From CADEDV01 sp036383515 (GTDB lineage: Bacteria > Bacteroidota > Bacteroidia > Chitinophagales > Chitinophagaceae), in contig DASVOE010000122.1 in the NCBI GenBank assembly GCA_036383515.1, positions 78,147 through 142,146 on the forward strand: DNA of 64,000 nucleotides, given 5' to 3'. The notes below the pieces were generated by a model. The model searched no databases. It was not told the DNA's origin and was given only the letters and a program-made list of their open reading frames with translations. Of the stretch, positions 17,309 through 26,167 are shown one piece after another. The translations under genes were made by a program, and so were the position numbers. The first letter of the stretch is position 1, and each line of letters opens with the position of its first letter.

Positions 17309-18637
17309 ATGCCCGAATCACAAAACATAGAATATAAAAGTAGTTGGAGAGATGAATATCTAAAATGGATATGTGGCTTTGCAAACGCCGACGGCGGCAG
17401 CATTTTCATAGGCAAAGACGATGCAGGAAATGTTGTTGGTATAACAGATGCCGATAAGTTGTTGGAAGAAATACCCAACAAAGTGAGAGATACTTTGGGC
17501 ATTTTAGTAGATGTGAATTTGCATACAACAGCACAAGGAGATTTTATTGAAATAATAGTTGAGGGTTATCCCTATCCTGTTAATTACAAAGGACAATATC
17601 ATTATCGAAGTGGCAGCACCAAACAAGAGTTAAAAGGGGCAGCATTAGATAAATTTCTTTTACAGAAAAAAGGCAAGCGTTGGGATGGCGTTCCTGTTCC
17701 CGGTATTGCTGTAAAAGATTTAAAGCAAGAAACATTTGAGTTTTTCCGTAAACGGGCAATCAAAAGTCAACGCATTGAAGAAGATACTTTAACTGACACA
17801 AACGACCATCTTATTGAAAACCTGCAACTCAAGGAAAATAATTTTTTAAAACGGGCAGCTATTCTCTTATTTCATTCCAATCCTGAAAAATTTGTAACTG
17901 GAGCATACATAAAAATCGGGTATTTTGAAACGGACGATGACTTGAAATTTCAAGACGAGATACACGGTGACCTCTTTGAGCAAATTGAGAAAACAATGGA
18001 TTTGTTGTTTACCAAATACATAAAATCAGAAATCAGCTACGATGGCATCAACAGAATAGAAAAATATGAGTACCCGAGAGATGCAGTTAGAGAAGCTCTG
18101 CTCAATGCCATTGCACATAAAGATTATTCTGGTGGCGTTCCTGTTCAAATAAGTGTTTATAGCGACAAAATTATTTTTTGGAACGAAGGGCAATTGCCTG
18201 AAAACTGGACAATTGAAAACCTGTTGATCAAACACCCATCCAAGCCATACAATCCTGATATTGCCAATGCACTTTTCAGAAGTGGTTATATTGAATCGTG
18301 GGGACGGGGGACATTAAAAATGATAAGAGAGTGTGAGTTAGCTGGGCTTCCAAAACCAATTTATTTCTATGATATGTCCGGTTTTTTTGTGGAGTTTAGA
18401 AAGGATAATTATAATGAACAATACCTAAAATCGCTTAACCTTAGCGACAGGCAGGTAAAAGCAGTTTTGTATCTGAAAGAGAAGGGAAAAATTAATAATA
18501 GCGATTACCAAACATTAAATGCTGTTTCTAAGGCAACCGCAACAAGAGACTTGACAGAACTTGTTGAAAAGTTCAAAATCCTTAAAAGAACCGGTGATAC
18601 TGGAGCAGGAACGAGTTATATTTTAATTGGCTCATAA
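17309..18637 (+). CDS. Schlafen/AlbA_2-type ATP-binding protein (putative transcriptional regulator)
   Basis: 442 aa, no signal peptide, cytoplasmic. Residues about 5-115 are an AlbA_2/Schlafen domain (NIEYKSSW, then CGFANADGGSIFIGKDDAGNVVG). Residues about 240-350 form an HATPase_c_4-like domain (EALLNAIAHKDYSGG, IIFWNEGQLPENW, NPDIANALFRSGYIESWGRGT). The end (about 375-440) is a winged-helix-like segment (LSDRQVKAVLYLKEKG ... TATRDLTELVEKFKILKRTG). Proteins of this kind are usually called ATP-binding regulators, and some relatives occur in defence loci. It is flanked on both sides by repeats and has no functional link to the neighbouring glycan genes, which may point to insertion. The stop codon lies inside a 20-bp tandem repeat. 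Confidence 0.85.
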   Translation: MPESQNIEYKSSWRDEYLKWICGFANADGGSIFIGKDDAGNVVGITDADKLLEEIPNKVRDTLGILVDVNLHTTAQGDFIEIIVEGYPYPVNYKGQYHYRSGSTKQELKGAALDKFLLQKKGKRWDGVPVPGIAVKDLKQETFEFFRKRAIKSQRIEEDTLTDTNDHLIENLQLKENNFLKRAAILLFHSNPEKFVTGAYIKIGYFETDDDLKFQDEIHGDLFEQIEKTMDLLFTKYIKSEISYDGINRIEKYEYPRDAVREALLNAIAHKDYSGGVPVQISVYSDKIIFWNEGQLPENWTIENLLIKHPSKPYNPDIANALFRSGYIESWGRGTLKMIRECELAGLPKPIYFYDMSGFFVEFRKDNYNEQYLKSLNLSDRQVKAVLYLKEKGKINNSDYQTLNAVSKATATRDLTELVEKFKILKRTGDTGAGTSYILIGS

Positions 18638-18664
18638 TGGGCTCAATTGGCTCATAATGGGCTC
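18625..18664 (+). repeat. Two exact 20-bp tandem repeats over the stop codon of the Schlafen/AlbA-like gene
   Basis: The unit AATTGGCTCATAATGGGCTC occurs at 18625-18644 and again at 18645-18664. The gene stop (TAA at 18635-18637) is in the first unit. The second unit supplies the left arm of the hairpin at 18656-18680. Confidence 0.9.
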
Positions 18665-18680
18665 AACACATGAGCCCATT
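18656..18680 (+). terminator. Hairpin after the Schlafen/AlbA-like gene
   Basis: AATGGGCTCA at 18656-18665 and TGAGCCCATT at 18671-18680 form a perfect 10-bp stem with a 5-base loop (ACACA). It starts 18 bases after the stop. The following sequence is T-rich but has no clean T-run, so intrinsic termination is likely but not certain. Confidence 0.65.
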
Positions 18681-18695
18681 TCGAACCATTTCATA

Positions 18696-18780
18696 TTTCA
18701 CGCAAAGAATGAGCTAAGAAACTCTTTGCGCCTTTTGTATTTAACCTTAGTGTCCCGATAGCTATCGGGATTGCGTGAAA
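18696..18780. repeat. Dispersed hairpin repeat (R4) carrying a nested 18-bp palindrome
   Basis: The outer ends are TTTCACGCAAAG at 18696 and TTGCGTGAAA to 18780, as in R1, and the middle shares CTAAGAAACTCTTTGCGCCT with R1. Where R1 has its right-arm bases, this copy has the perfect palindrome TCCCGATAGCTATCGGGA at 18753-18770. The palindrome therefore looks inserted into, or exchanged with, part of the older repeat. Confidence 0.8.
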
Positions 18781-18812
18781 ATCTTCCTACGCAATCCCTC
18801 TAAAGTACCAAG

Positions 18813-18877
18813 GTTAAAAAAGTACACATTTTTAATACAATATCTGACATCCAGCCTCTGTCTTTCCGCTACTTTTA
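18813..18877 (+). promoter_or_regulatory. Promoter module: GTTAAAAAAGTACACAT plus -7 box, for the beta-helix/GH105 operon
   Basis: GTTAAAAAAGTACACAT at 18813-18829 is followed exactly 57 bp later by TACTTTTA (18870-18877), a near match to the TAnnTTTG -7 box. The ATG is 19 bases after the box. No -33 TTTG is seen at the usual spacing, which suggests dependence on an activator bound to the upstream element. Confidence 0.65.
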
Positions 18878-18896
18878 GAAAGACAAGCTTAATGAG

Positions 18897-20171
18897 ATGA
18901 AACGACTACTTGCACTCCTGTTATTCATTCATGGAATCGTATCTGCACAAACCAATAACTATTCGGTTGATGCACTGGTCAATCCTAAGACAACGGGCCG
19001 GGTTATTACCGTCGGCGATAATACCTGTGACATAGTTGGTTTTACCAATCAATCCATTCAATTGGCGATTGATGCGTTGCCTGCTGAAGGCGGCACGGTA
19101 AAAATGAGTCCCGGTACATTTACTATGATGGCGCCTGCAAAGCTTCGTTCCAACGTTCATCTTATTGGTGCAGGTCCTTCTACTGTATTAAAACGCATTG
19201 ACGGGTTCCGTTCAAAATTTGTGATTGATGCCGACTTCGGCGAATTGAAAGTAACGGTACAAAATGTGTCAGGTTTTAAACCGGGCATGAGTATTCAAAT
19301 AACCAATAAACAATACTACGATTGCTGGGATGTATCGGTTGCTGTCATTACTGCTATTGTGGGTGACACTCTTTATTTTGATAAACACCTGATACGGGAC
19401 TATGAAGCAGAACCCGGTGGTATGGTAACCAATGCAGGCTCCTGTGTGTCGGTGATGGATGCAGAGAACGTATCTATGTCGGGGTTTACGATCAATGGCA
19501 ACAAAGAAAAAAATGATCTGCTGGATGGTTGTAATGGGGGAGGCATCGTTATCATCAAATCAAAAAAGATCACTGTTGAGAATGTACATGTAGAAAATTT
19601 TAACGGCGAAGGCATCACCTGGCAAATAACAGAAGATGTTGTGATCAGGAACAATGAGATCAGTGGTTGTACGAACATGGGACTTCATCCCGGTTCAGGT
19701 TCACCACGATCGGTTATTGAGGGCAATAACAGTCATCATAACAAAGTAGGCTTGTTCATTTGCTGGCGGGTGCATCATAGTGATGTGCGGAATAATTTAC
19801 TGCATCATAATAGTGAGAACGGTATCAGCACCGGGCATAAAGACAACGATGTTTTATTTGAAAACAACCAGATCTATGAGAATGGGGCCGACGGTGTTTT
19901 ATTCAGGGAAGAAATATCCAGCAACTCACCGCACCGGAATACGTTCCTGCGAAATACAATTGAAAACAATGGTACTACAAAAGGAGGCTATGGCATTGTT
20001 ATAACCGGCAATGCAACGGGGATCGTTGTAAAAGATAATATCATCCGCGACACAAAAACCGGAACACAAAAAGCTGCTTTGTTCATGGGTAAAAATATAC
20101 CGCTTGTTAAAATGGAAAACAATACAATGAGTGGTCATGCGGCAGGCAATATCGTTTATGAAAAAAAATAA
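18897..20171 (+). CDS. Secreted right-handed parallel beta-helix protein (pectate-lyase-superfamily fold)
   Basis: 424 aa with signal peptide MKRLLALLLFIHGIVSAQ. The N-terminal turn QLAIDALPAEGGTVKMSPGTFTM and LRSNVHLIGAGPSTVLKRIDGF is typical of pectate-lyase-superfamily beta-helices. It is followed by successive Asn-rich coils (VSMSGFTINGNKE, ITVENVHVENFNGEG, VVIRNNEISGCTNMG, DVRNNLLHHNSENGIS, LFENNQIYENGADGVLF). Such proteins are lyases, hydrolases or epimerases of acidic polysaccharides; the catalytic residues are not obvious. The gene overlaps the next one (GH105), which acts on unsaturated products of pectin lyases. A lyase role is therefore plausible but inferred from context. Confidence 0.8.
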   Translation: MKRLLALLLFIHGIVSAQTNNYSVDALVNPKTTGRVITVGDNTCDIVGFTNQSIQLAIDALPAEGGTVKMSPGTFTMMAPAKLRSNVHLIGAGPSTVLKRIDGFRSKFVIDADFGELKVTVQNVSGFKPGMSIQITNKQYYDCWDVSVAVITAIVGDTLYFDKHLIRDYEAEPGGMVTNAGSCVSVMDAENVSMSGFTINGNKEKNDLLDGCNGGGIVIIKSKKITVENVHVENFNGEGITWQITEDVVIRNNEISGCTNMGLHPGSGSPRSVIEGNNSHHNKVGLFICWRVHHSDVRNNLLHHNSENGISTGHKDNDVLFENNQIYENGADGVLFREEISSNSPHRNTFLRNTIENNGTTKGGYGIVITGNATGIVVKDNIIRDTKTGTQKAALFMGKNIPLVKMENNTMSGHAAGNIVYEKK

Positions 20172-21423
20172 AATGATGGGAATGAGAATGTACAAAATTC
20201 TGCTTGTGACGATCGCTTCGTCATTGTTTGCATGTGTTGGTTTGCAGGCGCAAAACAAATCGCCATATGAACTGATGAAACTAATCACAGAGCAACAACT
20301 AACCGATAACAAACTAAAAGACGGGGACTATGCAAAAGGCAGTTGGGAAAAAGTAAAAGCATCCAACATGCCGCAGGCAATGTACTGGTCATATCCTACC
20401 GGTGTTACACTGCTGGGTATGCAACGGGTGTACGGAATAACAAAAGACAAAAAGATATTGGATTTTGTTACAGAAAACAATCGCATCTCGGCCGAACAAT
20501 ATGCTTACCTGCGCTGGCAGAAACAAAAATTCGGTACAGCATACAATACAGATGGGTTTGAAAAACTGTGGCGGCTCGATATGCTGGATGATTGTGGCGC
20601 TATGGGTGCAGCCATTCTTGAATCAAATCTTCGTCACAAGGTTCAATTCACCCCGGCACTAAAAGAACTGGTAGATATAGCAGGTAACTATGTTACAAAA
20701 GTTCAGTACAGGTTGAAAGAAGGAACTTTTTATCGTCCTTACTCACCCGAAGGTTCTACCATCTGGGCCGATGATCTGTATATGGGTTTGCCTTTTTTGA
20801 TACGCTGGAGTGAATATGCAAAAGATACTAAAGCATTGAATGATGCAGCGCAGCAGATCATTGACTATGCAGGCTACCTGCAGGATAAAAATGGTGTATG
20901 GTATCATGCTTACTTCGTTGATAAAAAAACAACAAGCTGTTGCAAGTGGGGAAGGGCCAATGGATGGGTAGCTGTTGCCATTGCAGAAGTATTATCTGTA
21001 TTGCCTAAAACAAATCCTCTTTACGAAAAGGTATTTGCCATTTACAAAAAACATATTGACGGATTACTTACCTACCAAACTGAATCAGGTTTGTGGAACC
21101 AGGTCATCGATCATCCTGAACTAACATGGGGAACAGAAACTTCCTGCAGTGCCCAATTTGCTTACTCAATAGCAAGAGGCATCAACAAAGGTTGGCTGGA
21201 TGCCTCGTATGTGCCAAAAGTAAAAAAGGCATTGGCAGGTCTTGCACAACGGGTCAATGCAAATGGTAGCATCAGCAGGGTTTGCATGAGCACTTCTATT
21301 GGTGATGATCTTAAATATTACAATGAACGATCAACAAACGATGAAGACTATCATGGTGTGGGATTGATGTTGCTTGCATTAACAGAGATCCATATCATGC
21401 AGCAGAAACACGGCGGCAATTAA
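20158..21423 (+). CDS. GH105 (GH88-like) unsaturated uronyl hydrolase, probably rhamnogalacturonyl
   Basis: The frame is open further upstream (ATG at 20131), but ATG at 20158, giving MKKNKMMGMRMYKILLVTIASSLFACVGLQAQ, supplies a signal peptide and a short overlap with the previous stop; 20173 is also possible. From 20158 the product is 421 aa. The alpha6/alpha6-barrel family blocks are clear: YWSYPTGVTLLGMQRVYG, RLDMLDDCGAMGAA, TIWADDLYMGLPFL (putative catalytic Asp205-Asp206 region), CCKWGRANGWVAVAI and GLWNQVIDHPELTWGTETS. The family removes the 4,5-unsaturated uronyl residue left by a polysaccharide lyase. Translational coupling to the beta-helix gene supports a lyase/hydrolase pair. Confidence 0.88.
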   Translation: MKKNKMMGMRMYKILLVTIASSLFACVGLQAQNKSPYELMKLITEQQLTDNKLKDGDYAKGSWEKVKASNMPQAMYWSYPTGVTLLGMQRVYGITKDKKILDFVTENNRISAEQYAYLRWQKQKFGTAYNTDGFEKLWRLDMLDDCGAMGAAILESNLRHKVQFTPALKELVDIAGNYVTKVQYRLKEGTFYRPYSPEGSTIWADDLYMGLPFLIRWSEYAKDTKALNDAAQQIIDYAGYLQDKNGVWYHAYFVDKKTTSCCKWGRANGWVAVAIAEVLSVLPKTNPLYEKVFAIYKKHIDGLLTYQTESGLWNQVIDHPELTWGTETSCSAQFAYSIARGINKGWLDASYVPKVKKALAGLAQRVNANGSISRVCMSTSIGDDLKYYNERSTNDEDYHGVGLMLLALTEIHIMQQKHGGN

Positions 21424-21468
21424 GACAGGAACCATAAACAATTTTGTCAACCCATCAATACTGAAGCT

Positions 21469-22764
21469 ATGAGTTTATCTTTTTTACGAGGAATAAAAAA
21501 CAGCGTTGTCCTGCTGGCCGTTTCTGTGCCATGCTTCGTTCTGCTGGCTGATAAGGCACCGAAAATAAAAGAGATCAATTGTGATCTTATCATTGATAAG
21601 AACGTGCATTGGCCGGCACCTGTTGTAACAAAGCCGGGTTATCTTCAAACAATAACAGATCCTGTTTATGGAACAAAGATCACCCGTATCTCTGGTGATC
21701 CGGGTGAAGCTGTTTCAAATATCCCCGGGCAAGTATGGCCTGCTAAAGAATCAAGACATGGTTATTCCAAACGACAGGCATGGAATGCAGATCAAACAAT
21801 GATTTTTTTAGACCGCCATTCTCCATCTATCTGGCTTGACGGAAATACTTACAAACCCCTCTTCATAAGAAACTTTGACAAAGGAAATCCTGATCGTCCC
21901 AAAAGAGATCTCCGGTGGAGCCATACAGAACCGCATATCATGTATTACTTATCTACGACAAAGACGAAATGCAGCATGGGCAAATGGGATGTGGTGAAAG
22001 ATGAGCTTACCGAACTCATTGATTTAAGTGATTACAAATACTGTTCGTTTGGTGATGGTGAAGGAAACCTTTCGATGGATGGAAGTAAAGCTGCCGTGTA
22101 TGCAGTGAAACATGATGATACCAAAGTGATCTTTATTGCAGATGTGATCAACAAGACCAAGGGCCCGGATATTGAAGTAACCACGTTAGACAACTGCACC
22201 ATTTCACCATTGGGAAATTACATTGTTATTGATGGCGACTTTGCCGGTGGATCAGACAGGATACAGGTGCGCCGTGCTTCCGATGGAAAAGTATTGTGGA
22301 CAGAAAGCCGTTATGGAGTACCGAGTCATTGGGATGTACAAATAGACCAGGATGGTGAAGAAGTAGTAGCTGGTGTAGGAAAAACAGAACCTTATGATGG
22401 AAAAGTTATTAAAAGAAGATTGTCTGACGGTAAGATCACAGTATTGGTAGATAAAGGATATGCATCGCATACATCAGGAAGAAATTTAAAAAGACCGGGT
22501 TGGGTATATGTTACCTATAACCTTCGTGATGAATCAAAATATTATCCTTACCAAAATGAGATAGTTGCTGTACGACTCGATGGAAAGAGAACAGAACGTA
22601 TAGCGAATATTCATTCAAACCCTTTTATCTATATAGCAGAGGCACATGGTTCACCGTCACCGGATGGGTTACGGGTAATTTTTGCGAGTGACTGGGATAG
22701 TGGCGTTATTCCGATACAAGCTTATGTAGTTGACTTTAGAGATAAGGTCATTAAAACAAAATAA
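21469..22764 (+). CDS. Secreted beta-propeller protein of unassigned function (copy 1)
   Basis: 431 aa with an N-terminal hydrophobic export segment. Recurrent blade-like blocks are seen: YGTKITRISGDPG, NADQTMIFLDRHSPSIWLDG, RWSHTEPHIMYYL, TISPLGNYIVIDGD, EEVVAGVGK, GYASHTSGRNLKRPGWVYVTY and HGSPSPDGLRVIFASDWD. The pattern is of a seven-bladed WD40/TolB-like propeller. Several polysaccharide lyase families (for example oligogalacturonate lyases) use this fold, and the gene follows GH105 by 45 bp, so a lyase or binding role is possible. No known catalytic motif is recognised with confidence. A lipoprotein paralogue follows at 22875. Confidence 0.6.
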   Translation: MSLSFLRGIKNSVVLLAVSVPCFVLLADKAPKIKEINCDLIIDKNVHWPAPVVTKPGYLQTITDPVYGTKITRISGDPGEAVSNIPGQVWPAKESRHGYSKRQAWNADQTMIFLDRHSPSIWLDGNTYKPLFIRNFDKGNPDRPKRDLRWSHTEPHIMYYLSTTKTKCSMGKWDVVKDELTELIDLSDYKYCSFGDGEGNLSMDGSKAAVYAVKHDDTKVIFIADVINKTKGPDIEVTTLDNCTISPLGNYIVIDGDFAGGSDRIQVRRASDGKVLWTESRYGVPSHWDVQIDQDGEEVVAGVGKTEPYDGKVIKRRLSDGKITVLVDKGYASHTSGRNLKRPGWVYVTYNLRDESKYYPYQNEIVAVRLDGKRTERIANIHSNPFIYIAEAHGSPSPDGLRVIFASDWDSGVIPIQAYVVDFRDKVIKTK

Positions 22765-22775
22765 AATTTGAAAGC

Positions 22776-22859
22776 TTTCACGCAAAGGCGCAAAGATTTA
22801 ATACAAAAGTCGCAAAGGATTTCTTAGCGTCTTGGCGAATACTTTGCGTCTTTGCGTGC
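22776..22859. repeat. Dispersed hairpin repeat (R5), inverted orientation relative to R1
   Basis: CACGCAAAGGCGCAAAG at 22779-22795 pairs with CTTTGCGTCTTTGCGTG at 22842-22858, one mismatch in 17. The interior (TTAATACAAAAG..., TTTCTTAGCGTCTTGGCGAA) is the reverse complement of the interior of R1 at 5419, so the two copies are the same element in opposite orientation. Confidence 0.85.
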
Positions 22860-22874
22860 AATAAAAAAAAGAGC

Positions 22875-24134
22875 ATGAACCCAAACAGACTTTATAATTT
22901 ATTATGCCTGTTCTTATTACTGACAGCAGGATGTTCAAAAAGCGATAAAGCTGATCCTCCTGCGCCGCCGGCATCGAATGCCCTAATCTCGAATGAAACT
23001 AACTACTGGCCTGCACCTGCATTAAGCAAACCGGGTTATTTGCAAACAGTAATTGATCCGACATTCAAAACAAAAATTACAAGAATTGTTGGCGACCCCG
23101 GCGGAGCCATTCCTAACATAACAGGTTCGGTATGGGCGCAGCAACAACTGCGGCACAACTATTCCAAAATACAACCGTGGAATGCAGATCAAACTATGCT
23201 TTTTCTCAATCGTCATTCACCCAACCTATGGTTAGATGGAAGCACTTATCAACCACTCTTCACCCGTAACAAACCGGGTAGTCATTTACTATGGAGCCAT
23301 ACAGAGCCAAAGATCATGTATCATACAGGCAACAGCGGTAATCATCACCTGGGAAAATGGGATGTGGTGGCCGATGTTTCTACAGAACTGATCGACCTGA
23401 GAAATTATGCAAGCTGTACGTTTGGTGAAGGAGAAGGAAACTTTAATAAGAACGGAAACAAAGTAGCCGTGTATGGTAAACGGATCAGTGATAATAAATA
23501 TGTTCTTTTCGTGGTGGATGTTGTGGCAAGAACAAAAGGCACTGATATTGAAATAACCGATATGGACAATTGCACTATGTCTTCTTCGGGTGATTATATT
23601 ATAATTGGTCACGGCAATGATGAAATAAAAGTATTGAGAACAAGTGATGGCAGTACTGTATGGTCCGATACACGTTACGGGATGCCGAGCCATTTTGATG
23701 TGCAGGTTGATCAGAATGGAGATGAAGTAGTAGCAGGAGTGGGGAAAACATCTCCTTACAGCGGGCAGGTGATAAAAAGAAAATTATCAGATGGTTCGAT
23801 CACCGTGTTGGTGAACAAAGGCTATGCAAGTCATACGTCAGGAAGAAACATCAACCGGCCGGGCTGGATATATGTAACCTATTCTAATCTTTCAACCGGT
23901 TACCTGCCTTATATCAACGAATTGGTTGCCGTAAAATTGGACGGAACAAAAGTGGAACGGTTGTGTAATATACGGGTTGATAAATCTCTTTTCACCACGC
24001 CTTCAGATCAATACCTTGCAGAAGCACATGGTTGTCCTTCACCGGATGGCCGCAGGATGATCTTTGCAAGTGATTGGAACAAGGGTGATTTTCCTGTGCA
24101 GGCTTATGTTGTTGATTTCAGGGATAAAGATTGA
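22875..24134 (+). CDS. Beta-propeller lipoprotein of unassigned function (copy 2)
   Basis: 419 aa. The N-terminus MNPNRLYNLLCLFLLLTAGC carries a lipobox with Cys20, so it is probably lipid-anchored, unlike its upstream paralogue, which has a plain export segment. The two share the blocks KPGYLQT, KITRI-GDPG, NADQTM-FL-RHSP, LWSHTEPKIMYH, GEGEGNFNKNGNKVAVYG, DEVVAGVGKTSPYSG, GYASHTSGRN and HGCPSPDGRRMIFASDWN. A repeat element separates the copies. Conserved His, Arg and Asp residues in matching positions suggest a shared activity rather than a pure scaffold. The function remains unknown; glycan binding or lyase activity is inference from context. Confidence 0.6.
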   Translation: MNPNRLYNLLCLFLLLTAGCSKSDKADPPAPPASNALISNETNYWPAPALSKPGYLQTVIDPTFKTKITRIVGDPGGAIPNITGSVWAQQQLRHNYSKIQPWNADQTMLFLNRHSPNLWLDGSTYQPLFTRNKPGSHLLWSHTEPKIMYHTGNSGNHHLGKWDVVADVSTELIDLRNYASCTFGEGEGNFNKNGNKVAVYGKRISDNKYVLFVVDVVARTKGTDIEITDMDNCTMSSSGDYIIIGHGNDEIKVLRTSDGSTVWSDTRYGMPSHFDVQVDQNGDEVVAGVGKTSPYSGQVIKRKLSDGSITVLVNKGYASHTSGRNINRPGWIYVTYSNLSTGYLPYINELVAVKLDGTKVERLCNIRVDKSLFTTPSDQYLAEAHGCPSPDGRRMIFASDWNKGDFPVQAYVVDFRDKD

Positions 24135-24164
24135 TATTAAAAAAAATTAACTGGGCTTGAAATG

Positions 24165-24250
24165 GAACCACATAGAAACATAGCACACAATAGGAGAAAA
24201 CACATAGGATTCTATGTGAAAGCCTATGTTTCTATGTGCCTATGTGGTTC
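24165..24250. repeat. Dispersed hairpin repeat, ACATAG class (R6)
   Basis: GAACCACATAG at 24165-24175 pairs with CTATGTGGTTC at 24240-24250, and AGAAACATAG at 24174-24183 pairs with CTATGTTTCT at 24224-24233. The architecture is the same as the ACGCAAAG class but the sequence differs. An apparent upstream start for the next gene (24226) falls inside this element and is rejected. Confidence 0.8.
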
Positions 24251-24303
24251 AAAACAGTTGGAGACTAAGGTTTATTCTTAGCATTAAAACTATAACTGCA
24301 AGT

Positions 24304-25227
24304 ATGAAAAAAAATATTCCATCATCAATGTTAAGCAGAACGATAACAGTTTTGTTTCTCTTGTTTGTTGTTACTGTTGTTCATGCACAACAACAGGAAA
24401 AGCCACGCAAATGTATCATGGTCTTTGGCGCCCATGCAGATGATGTGGAATCAATTGCCGGGGGAACATTCGCCAAATACATTGCAATGGGATATGAAGG
24501 GATCTATGTAGATGTTATCAATAATCTTGCAGGATGCAATTTGGAAAAAACACCTTACTTCAAAGGCGCTCTTCCATTCACTGCATCTAATTCACCACAT
24601 CCATATCCTGCTGATGCGTTGGAGACAAGCCAGATAAGAGAAGAAGAAGCCTTGCAGGCAGCTGCTGTTTTTGGCGCCACGCCTGTTTTTTTAAACTATA
24701 AAGAACCCTGGTTCTCGATGGGCAGAACACAAATTGACTATGGAACAGAACTGTATGGTCAATATGCTCCTCCCGGCAGACCACTGATCGCATTGGCTAC
24801 CATCATGAGCAAGGAAGTAAACTTTGTACTCGACCTGTTGAAACAATACAAACCCGAAATAGTGATCATTCATACACTGGGTGGTGAAAAACTGGATCAT
24901 GGTAATGCTGCTTATATGACTTACCTCGCTTTTAAAAAAGCGGTGGATCAAAAAATTGCTGTTGGCAAACTATGGATGCCGCTAAGAGGATGGTTTGCTG
25001 ATGAAGATGCACTCGAAAGCAAGAAGGGAAAACCCGATGTAACAGTTGACGTAAAAGACTTTTTAAAAACAAAATACGAGGCGTATGATAAACATCTTAG
25101 CCAGAACGGAGGCTTTGGACGAAACTATGTACTCAGCAATAAAAAAGATCCTTCTGCATACAATGATAAAATAGAAGAATTTATTACTGTAATGGATAAC
25201 ACAAAACCGGGCAATTCAAAAAAATAA
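24304..25227 (+). CDS. Secreted PIG-L/LmbE-family deacetylase (copy 1 of 3)
   Basis: 307 aa from ATG 24304, which gives a signal sequence ending near VVHAQ. The in-frame extension to 24226 is repeat-derived. The LmbE zinc motif appears as GAHADDVE (His44, Asp46-Asp47), where most relatives have AHPDD. A second histidine-rich block, IHTLGGEKLDHGNAAYM, supplies the remaining likely ligands. The family removes acetyl groups from N-acetylglucosaminyl compounds. Export plus the neighbouring GH20/GH123 enzymes suggests action on acetamido sugars released outside the cytoplasm (inference). Eleven bases separate it from the next paralogue. Confidence 0.85.
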   Translation: MKKNIPSSMLSRTITVLFLLFVVTVVHAQQQEKPRKCIMVFGAHADDVESIAGGTFAKYIAMGYEGIYVDVINNLAGCNLEKTPYFKGALPFTASNSPHPYPADALETSQIREEEALQAAAVFGATPVFLNYKEPWFSMGRTQIDYGTELYGQYAPPGRPLIALATIMSKEVNFVLDLLKQYKPEIVIIHTLGGEKLDHGNAAYMTYLAFKKAVDQKIAVGKLWMPLRGWFADEDALESKKGKPDVTVDVKDFLKTKYEAYDKHLSQNGGFGRNYVLSNKKDPSAYNDKIEEFITVMDNTKPGNSKK

Positions 25228-25238
25228 ATTTTTCAGCA

Positions 25239-26120
25239 ATGCGATCAACCCGTTTACTACTTGTTATCTTTTTTGTTTGCCTGTGTTCTCCCGCACTGCT
25301 AAAGGCACAAACAAAAGATAAACCCCGTAAATGTATCATGGTCTTCGGCGCTCATGCTGATGATGTAGATGAAATTGCAGGAGGCACATTGGCTAAATAT
25401 GTTGCAATGGGCTATGAAGGAATCTATGTATGTGTAATAAATAACCTTGACGGATGCGGTCTCGATGGAACTCCTTCTTTTGATAATGGACCAAAATTTA
25501 GTATCGCTAACTCGCCCCATAACTACCCAGTGGATGCTTTGGAAACAAGCCAGATTCGGGAAGAAGAAGCGAGACAGGCTGCTGCAGTATATCCTGCAAT
25601 ACCCGTATTTCTAAACTTTAAAGAAGCCACTGTTTACATGGGACGCCACCGGATCTATTATGGAACAGAGCCATACTATAAATTCGATCCACCGGGCAGA
25701 CAACTTATCTCAATGGCAACTTACATTTCTGAAGATGTAGACTTTGTGCTGGAGTTGCTCAAGAAGTATCAGCCTGAAATTATAATTACACATACTTTAG
25801 GTGGCGAAAAACACGAACATGGGAATGCCGCTTATATGATGTACCTCGCATGTAAGGAGGCAATACGGAACAACATACCTATTGGCAAACTATGGATGAC
25901 GGTTAACGGATGGCTGACAGATAACGCTGCGCAGAAAAATGGAAAAGGAATGGCCGATGTTCAGATTGATGTGAAAGATTATTTAACCACAAAATACAAA
26001 GCGTTGAATAAACATATCAGTCAGAATGGAGAATTTGGAAGAGACTATATAATCGGTAACCTGGCACAGCCTAAAGAAATGATAGAAGAATTTATTACAG
26101 TGCTTGATAATACGAAATAA
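25239..26120 (+). CDS. Secreted PIG-L/LmbE-family deacetylase (copy 2 of 3)
   Basis: 293 aa with signal peptide ending near LLKAQ. It carries the same GAHADDVDEIAGG metal motif and the HTLGGEKHEHGNAAYM block; here the KLDH of copy 1 is KHEH. It shares with copies 1 and 3 the YPVDALETSQIREEEARQAAA and KYKALNKHISQNG-FGRDY segments. The three genes are collinear and co-oriented with short gaps, which shows tandem triplication. Differences concentrate in the loop after NNLDGC, suggesting different substrates. Confidence 0.85.
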   Translation: MRSTRLLLVIFFVCLCSPALLKAQTKDKPRKCIMVFGAHADDVDEIAGGTLAKYVAMGYEGIYVCVINNLDGCGLDGTPSFDNGPKFSIANSPHNYPVDALETSQIREEEARQAAAVYPAIPVFLNFKEATVYMGRHRIYYGTEPYYKFDPPGRQLISMATYISEDVDFVLELLKKYQPEIIITHTLGGEKHEHGNAAYMMYLACKEAIRNNIPIGKLWMTVNGWLTDNAAQKNGKGMADVQIDVKDYLTTKYKALNKHISQNGEFGRDYIIGNLAQPKEMIEEFITVLDNTK

Positions 26121-26167
26121 CATACAGTTCTTTTCATTGAATAATAAACAGCAATAAAACCTGGAAT

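Noticed and set aside
24226..24303. Upstream extension of the first PIG-L protein
   Set aside because: It begins inside the hairpin repeat at 24165-24250; the ATG at 24304 gives a normal signal peptide.
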